From CAWAYR01 sp050250875 (GTDB taxonomy: Bacteria > Acidobacteriota > Vicinamibacteria > Vicinamibacterales > UBA2999), in NCBI GenBank assembly GCA_050250875.1, contig JBFWNV010000001.1:1426001-1490000 (forward strand): 64,000 nt of DNA, given 5' to 3'. The position numbers and the translations under genes are program-made. Shown one piece after another: positions 58,939 to 64,000 of the stretch; position 1 is the stretch's first letter; every line of letters begins with the position of its first letter. A model generated the notes under the pieces. The model was not told the origin of the DNA. It saw only the letters and a program-made list of their open reading frames with translations, and did no database searches.

Positions 58939-59781
58939 TCACCGGTCGACGCTGAACGTGACCTCGCCGAAGTGCAGCGCCCGGTCGGCCGCGTCCGTTT
59001 CGAACTGGATGCCGACCACGCCGTGCAGCCCGGGCACGTTGGGGCCGTAGATGAACACCAGGGCGTGGCCGCCGAGATTCTGCGAGGGCCGGGACATGCC
59101 GAGGGTGAACGCCAGCGTGCGCTTCGGACGAAACCCGGCTGGCAGGACGAACACGCGGCTCCCCGAGAAGAACGTCCCGGTGCGCACGACGGACCCGCGG
59201 ACGTGCACGCGGCCATCGGTGTCCTTCCACACCTGCAGTCCGGGCAGGCCGAGGCCGCCATGTGACCAGTGCGATCCCGACACCCCACACAAGGTGAGCT
59301 CCACCAGCGGGCTGGCGGCACACGGGTCGGTCATTCCGGCCGGGTTGTCGGCGACATCGATCGGCAGCGTCGCGGTGGGACGAACGGGCAGGCCCACGGC
59401 GCCTCCGCCCAGCGCGAGCGCTCCGCTGTTGCCGACGCTGTCAGCCCACATGCCGTGGCCGTTGGCGGGATTGACAGTGGCCGAGACGTCGGTTGCGATC
59501 GCGCCGCCGGCTGCCACTATCGTCAGCGACAGTCCGACGGTGCCATCCGGATTGAACGCGACGAATCCCGTGGCGCCAGCCTTGCGAGGCGCGCCACACA
59601 GGTCGTCGGTGCCGGCGGCGACGAATCCACCCGGCGTGCCCGTGAGCGTGAGCGTGACGCGGTTGCAGTACGGCTGCATCTGCCAGGTGAACGTGCCGAA
59701 CACCTGAGCCCGGGCCACGGCGGGCACCGATGTGGCTGCGAGCAGCGCCACGACGACCTGGACGAAACGAGACCGCGACAT
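58939..59781 (-). CDS. Secreted tail-fibre-like protein with shared 'GTFxWQ-QPYCN' domain
   Basis: 280 aa; ATG 59781, GGAGG six bases upstream. Signal peptide ends ARAQ. The shared domain starts 'VFGTFTWQMQPYCNRVTLTLTGTPGGFVAAGTDDLCGAPRKAGATGFVAFNPDGTVGLSLTIV'. The C-terminal half 'GLQVWKDTDGRVHVRGSVVRTGTFFSGSRVFVLPAGFRPKRTLAFTLGMSRPSQNLGGHALVFIYGPNVPGLHGVVGIQFET' resembles phage tail-fibre tip or C1q-like beta modules. It has no S74 domain. Convergent with the kinase gene (4-nt gap). Confidence 0.78.
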   Translation of the reverse strand: MSRSRFVQVVVALLAATSVPAVARAQVFGTFTWQMQPYCNRVTLTLTGTPGGFVAAGTDDLCGAPRKAGATGFVAFNPDGTVGLSLTIVAAGGAIATDVSATVNPANGHGMWADSVGNSGALALGGGAVGLPVRPTATLPIDVADNPAGMTDPCAASPLVELTLCGVSGSHWSHGGLGLPGLQVWKDTDGRVHVRGSVVRTGTFFSGSRVFVLPAGFRPKRTLAFTLGMSRPSQNLGGHALVFIYGPNVPGLHGVVGIQFETDAADRALHFGEVTFSVDR

Positions 59782-59912
59782 CACACACCTCCGGCACGGC
59801 GGGACACGATACGACCGCCAGCGTTGGACGCCCGTCAGTGAGCGTCTCCTACTGATGCAATCGAGATCCGCGAGCCCGCCCCGCCAGCCCGTCGACAGTT
59901 CTTACGAAACGC

Positions 59913-60898
<986 letters not shown>

Positions 60899-60902
<4 letters not shown>

Positions 60903-61423
60903 GGTCGGCGGACGTCGTATTCGAGGAACATGATGCCGCTGCCGCTGTAGAGGCGATGCGTTCGCAGCGTCAGCGGCAGCCGCGGCCCGGGTGGCGGGAG
61001 GAGCGGCAGCCCGCCGCCGAGCAGGATCGGGATCACCGCCACGTCCACGCCGTCGACCAGATCGGCAGCGGCCAGCGTGCGGAACAGCTCGCCACCGCCC
61101 CACAGCCACAGCGGCTTGCCCTCGCCCCCGGCCTTGAGTGCGCGGACGTGCGCCACGGGGTCACGGGCCACCGTGACGCCGCCGTCGCGCTCGCCCTCGG
61201 GCAGCGTGCGTGAGTAGACGTAGACCGGCAACGGCGGTCCGACGCCGCCGCCCGTGGCCACGTACACCTCGTAGGACACGCGGCCCATCACCAGGCCGCT
61301 GAACCCGGCGTACATCGCCGCGAAGTCGATCTCCGGATCCATCGGGATCCAGTCGAACTCGCCGTTCGGCCCGGCGATGCAGCCGTCGAGACTGGCGGCG
61401 ACGGAATAGCGAAGCTGACGCAT
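60899..61423 (-). CDS. Dihydrofolate reductase/RibD C-terminal-like reductase
   Basis: 174 aa. 'MRQLRYSVAASLDGCIAGPNGEFDWIPMDPEIDFAAMYAGFSGLVMGRVSYEVYVATGG', 'KPLWLWGGGELFRTLAAADLVDGVDVAVIPILLGGGLPLLPPPGPRLPLTL' is the YwjB/RibD_C-type fold, NADPH-dependent. Its natural substrate is unknown in most members. It overlaps the luciferase-like gene by four bases. Confidence 0.88.
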
Positions 61424-61475
61424 CGGCAGGGGTCGGCGCCATTGTAGCGGCGGCGATTCGGCACATACTAAACGG

Positions 61476-62573
61476 ATGTCCTCTGCTTCCTCGCCCGTGC
61501 GCCGGTCCATCGCCGGCGTCGTCGTCCTGGCCGCGTTCGCCACCGCCTGCCGCGGCGCCGGCACCGGCTCGGCGCCGGCCACCGCGGTGTCGGCCGACAC
61601 CTGGGCCACCGTGGACGGCCGGCCCATCACCCGCGACGACGTCGACAAGGCGTTCCGCCGGGTCGGCGCCGGCGGCGCCGGACCCTCCGAGGAAGAGCAG
61701 CTGACGGCGAAGCTGACGCTGCTGAACGACCTCGTCCTGCGCGACATCCTGGTCGCCAAGGCGGCGGCGCTCAAGATCGAGCTGCCCGACAGCGAGCTGC
61801 AGGCGGCTTTCGCCGACGCCCGCAAGGGCATCCCCGACGATCAGTTCCAGCAGGAGCTGAGCCGCCGCAACCTCACCGCCGACGACATGCGCGAGGGGCT
61901 GCGCCGCGAGATGCTGGCCCAGAAGGTGATCGACCGCGAGGTGATCGCCAAGGTGTCGCTCTCCGAACAGGAGATCGCCGACTTCTACGCCGCCAACCGC
62001 CAGCAGTTCAACTTCCCGGAAGAGTCGTACCACATCGCGCAGATCGTCGTGACGGTGGATCGCGCCCCGCAGCCTGTGAACCGCACCGGCGACGACGCCG
62101 GCACCGCCCAGGAAGCGCAAGGCAAGGTGCAGCGGCTGATGGAGCGGCTGAAGGGCGGCGAGCCGTTCAGCCAGCTGGCCCTCGACTACTCCGAGGATCC
62201 GCAGTCGGGCCAGCGCGGCGGCGACCTCGGCTTCGTGCCGATCTCGGCGCTGCGCCAGGCGCCCCCGGCGCTGCGCGACTCGGTGCTCAAGGCCGAGCCT
62301 GGCACGGTCAGTGTGGTCAGCGCCCCGCAGGGCCACACCATCGTGCTGCTGGTTGCCAAGGAAGCGGCCGGGCAACGCGAGCTGAAGGACCCGGCCGTGC
62401 AGGAGCGGATCACCGGCACCCTGCGCGGCCGCAAGGAAGCGCTGCTGCGCACCGCCTACCTGGGCGCGGCCCGCGAGGACGCAGTGGTCGTCAACTACAT
62501 CGCGCGGCGCCTGGTGGAAGGCCAGGGCAAGATGCCGGCCGGCGTGCTGCCGGCGGCGCCCGGCTCGCGCTAG
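61476..62573 (+). CDS. Parvulin-type peptidyl-prolyl isomerase lipoprotein (SurA/PpiC-like)
   Basis: 365 aa. The leader ends LAAFATAC-R, a lipobox. A SurA_N-type helical part (residues about 45-180: 'ATVDGRPITRDDVDKAFRRVG...MREGLRREMLAQKVIDREVIAKVSLSEQEIADFY') precedes one rotamase domain 'YHIAQIVVTV...VQRLMERLKGGEPFSQLALDYSEDPQSGQRGGDLGFVPISALRQAPPALRDSVLKAEPGTVSVVSAPQGHTIVLLVAK'. It should help fold outer-membrane proteins in the periplasm, plausibly barrels such as the TonB receptor or the fibres. Confidence 0.9.
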   Translation: MSSASSPVRRSIAGVVVLAAFATACRGAGTGSAPATAVSADTWATVDGRPITRDDVDKAFRRVGAGGAGPSEEEQLTAKLTLLNDLVLRDILVAKAAALKIELPDSELQAAFADARKGIPDDQFQQELSRRNLTADDMREGLRREMLAQKVIDREVIAKVSLSEQEIADFYAANRQQFNFPEESYHIAQIVVTVDRAPQPVNRTGDDAGTAQEAQGKVQRLMERLKGGEPFSQLALDYSEDPQSGQRGGDLGFVPISALRQAPPALRDSVLKAEPGTVSVVSAPQGHTIVLLVAKEAAGQRELKDPAVQERITGTLRGRKEALLRTAYLGAAREDAVVVNYIARRLVEGQGKMPAGVLPAAPGSR

Positions 62574-62583
62574 TCGCGCGCCG

Positions 62584-64000
62584 TCAGGGCACCAGCCGCT
62601 TCACTTCGTCGAGCCAGTTCAGCACGATTCGCAGCTCGGGCGGCGGTGTCGGCGCGTCGGCGCGCAGCATCAGGAAGCGGCCGTCGCGGGCCACGTCGTA
62701 ACCGGGCTGCCCGGCTGAGCCCGGGACCAGATGGTCGTCGAACAGTGGCCGGGGAAGCCCGGACGGGGGCCGGCTGCCGGCCGCCATCGGCAGCGCCATC
62801 ATCCGGCCGCCGTTGCGGAAGAAGAGCTCACGCCCGTCGTGGCTCCAGACCGCCTCGGCGGCGCCGTCGGTGGTCAACTGACGCTTGGGACCGGTACCGG
62901 GGAACGGTCGGGCGAACAGTTCGTACCGGCCGGTCTCGTTGCTCGCGTAGACGAGCAGCCGTTCGTCCGGTGATACCGCGTTGCCCCACTGGTTGCCGGG
63001 ATCCGCAACCAGGCTGACGGGCCGCCTGGCACCGGGCGGCAGGAGCAGCAGGTCGGCGCCGCTCGTCTCGCCGAACTCGACCAGCACGACGCCGTGGCTG
63101 GTCATGCGCGACGGGCTGACGCGGCGTGGCCAGCTGAGCACCGTGGTGGGTGGACTGCCGTCGAGGTCCTGCACCTTCACTGCCACCCCGCCGTCGGCGT
63201 CTTCCGAGTACGTGAGCCTGGCACCGTCGGGCGAGAACGAGTGCCCCGAGAAGGTGTAATCCAGGCGCCGATCGAAGGTGAGCCGTTCCAGCCTGGCCCC
63301 GGCGAACCGGGCGATCCAGATGTCGGCGCTCGACCTATCGCCGATGCGAACGGCCGCCGAACGGCCGTCAGGCGCCAGTCGCGGCACCGAATACGGGTGC
63401 GGCGGGAGACCTGTGTCGGTGACCGTCCCGGCGCGATCGACCCACACCAGGCGGCTCGTCGTCGGCGGTCTGAACGGCGCGTAGGCGAGAGTGCCGTCGC
63501 CGGCGGCACTGACCATGGCGGCGCCGATCGACCCCGGCTGAACGTCGTCGACAACCGGCGTCGGCGTGCCGGTGGGCTCGAGCGTATCGGGAGAAGCCCG
63601 GACGGCGACGAGCGCGCGCTCACGCAGGTAGACGAGATGGCCGCTGGACAGCAGGCGGCCGTAGCGGCCGCCGCTGACGACGGCGCGATGTGACGTGGTG
63701 CGCGGGTCGAACCGTGCCACCGAAAACGGCGCGTCCCGCGACGTGGACTGTACCGTGAACAGCACCCCACGGCCGCCGGACAGCACTTGCGGGAAGGCGT
63801 GCTGCACCTCGCCGCGTGTCGCGTCGAGCGTGGTCAACGGCCGCGGTGTCCCGCCGTCGGCCGACACGATTGACAGTGGCTGACCCGGGCCGCCGGCGAA
63901 CACGATCGTGCCGTCGTCGCCCCAACTGGCGCCGAGCATGTCGAGCGCCTTGCAGATCACCACCGGAGGACCGCCGTCGAGCGGCACCTTCTTGATCTCG
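62584..64000 (-). CDS. C-terminal WD40/TolB-like sensor region, probably of a Ser/Thr kinase (partial)
   Basis: The frame is open from the window edge, so the 5' part, likely the kinase, is missing. About 470 residues of beta-propeller repeats: 'EIKKVPLDGGPPVVICKALDMLGASWGDDGTIVFAGG', 'LVYLRERALVAVRASPDTLEPTG', 'LAYAPFRPPTTSRLVWVDRAGTVTDTG', 'YSVPRLAPDGRSAAVRIGDRSSADIWIARFAG', 'YTFSGHSFSPDGARLTYSEDADGGVAVKVQDLDG', 'NAVSPDERLLVYASNETGRYELFARPFPG' and 'AVWSHDGRELFFRNGGRMMALPM'. This is the TolB-like C-terminal half seen in the many Acidobacteriota kinase receptors. Confidence 0.8.
   Translation of the reverse strand, partial: EIKKVPLDGGPPVVICKALDMLGASWGDDGTIVFAGGPGQPLSIVSADGGTPRPLTTLDATRGEVQHAFPQVLSGGRGVLFTVQSTSRDAPFSVARFDPRTTSHRAVVSGGRYGRLLSSGHLVYLRERALVAVRASPDTLEPTGTPTPVVDDVQPGSIGAAMVSAAGDGTLAYAPFRPPTTSRLVWVDRAGTVTDTGLPPHPYSVPRLAPDGRSAAVRIGDRSSADIWIARFAGARLERLTFDRRLDYTFSGHSFSPDGARLTYSEDADGGVAVKVQDLDGSPPTTVLSWPRRVSPSRMTSHGVVLVEFGETSGADLLLLPPGARRPVSLVADPGNQWGNAVSPDERLLVYASNETGRYELFARPFPGTGPKRQLTTDGAAEAVWSHDGRELFFRNGGRMMALPMAAGSRPPSGLPRPLFDDHLVPGSAGQPGYDVARDGRFLMLRADAPTPPPELRIVLNWLDEVKRLVP

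Noticed and set aside
52725..59321. A 2198-aa minus-strand open frame spanning the fibre A gene, fibre B gene, sigma factor and kinase.
   Set aside because: In GC-rich DNA the opposite and other frames stay open. Only its last 501 residues (fibre A) have a start, ribosome site and family domains, while the rest is antisense to well-supported genes.

Overview
The window is very GC-rich and tightly packed, with many ATGA/GTGA/TGATG overlaps. The gene content points to an Acidobacteriota genome of the Vicinamibacteria type. The indicators are an ECF sigma factor paired with a Ser/Thr kinase-TPR receptor, a kinase with a C-terminal WD40/TolB-like sensor (right edge), a TonB-dependent receptor end (left edge), and exported versions of normally cytosolic enzymes (HpaI-type aldolase, aldo/keto reductase, VOC proteins). 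This assignment is inference from gene content, not from a marker gene. I saw no rRNA, tRNA or CRISPR array.

Layout. 1-4.5 kb: end of a TonB-dependent receptor and a co-oriented run of small exported proteins. 4.5-7.4 kb: a PIN/VapB-like toxin-antitoxin pair, an exported peptidase E, two small envelope proteins and a REP-like inverted repeat. 7.4-12 kb: MHS-type transporter, FkbM methyltransferase, RibD-type reductase, a nucleotidyltransferase with a small partner, and a flavin reductase. 12-19 kb: a secreted fibre-like protein, then a cluster of methyltransferase, glycosyltransferase, divergent PTPS/QueD homologue and dehydrogenase, facing a CDP-alcohol phosphotransferase, an LTA-synthase-like sulfatase and an acetyltransferase. 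19-25.6 kb: lipoprotein, AGCS symporter, MliC/META protein, pirin, a second PIN/Phd pair, a 56-aa gene, a decayed gene tail and an M14 carboxypeptidase. 25.7-28.9 kb: accessory segment with an unknown gene, a frameshifted IS481-type element and a DUF222/HNH endonuclease gene.

29-37.7 kb holds the least explained block: an AraC regulator, then four tightly spaced genes of unknown function. The first encodes a 770-aa protein with three tandem 13-residue (F/L)(D/N)PQPxPP repeats. An ABBA/DMATS-like protein and a terpenoid-cyclase-like protein with a DADTTA motif follow, and then an exported toroid protein with a CxxCH haem motif. I read this as a candidate undescribed prenyl/terpene-linked system.

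37.7-51.9 kb: membrane Ser/Thr kinase, exported 5'-nucleotidase, the oxidative pentose phosphate operon (gnd-zwf-pgl), an SMP-30-like protein, two divergent citrate synthase genes (one with an N-terminal HTH) around a strong palindrome, Uma2 nuclease, GNAT/HipA-like kinase/DUF3037, a DUF1624 membrane acyltransferase and a DUF5655 protein. 51.9-59.8 kb: a fibre locus, [methyltransferase < S74 fibre < S74 fibre] [ECF sigma > kinase-TPR] [< tail-fibre-like protein]. Its three fibre proteins share an N-terminal domain with the gene at 12 kb. 59.9-64 kb: luciferase-like oxidoreductase, DHFR/RibD-like reductase, parvulin PPIase and the C-terminal sensor part of a kinase running off the edge.
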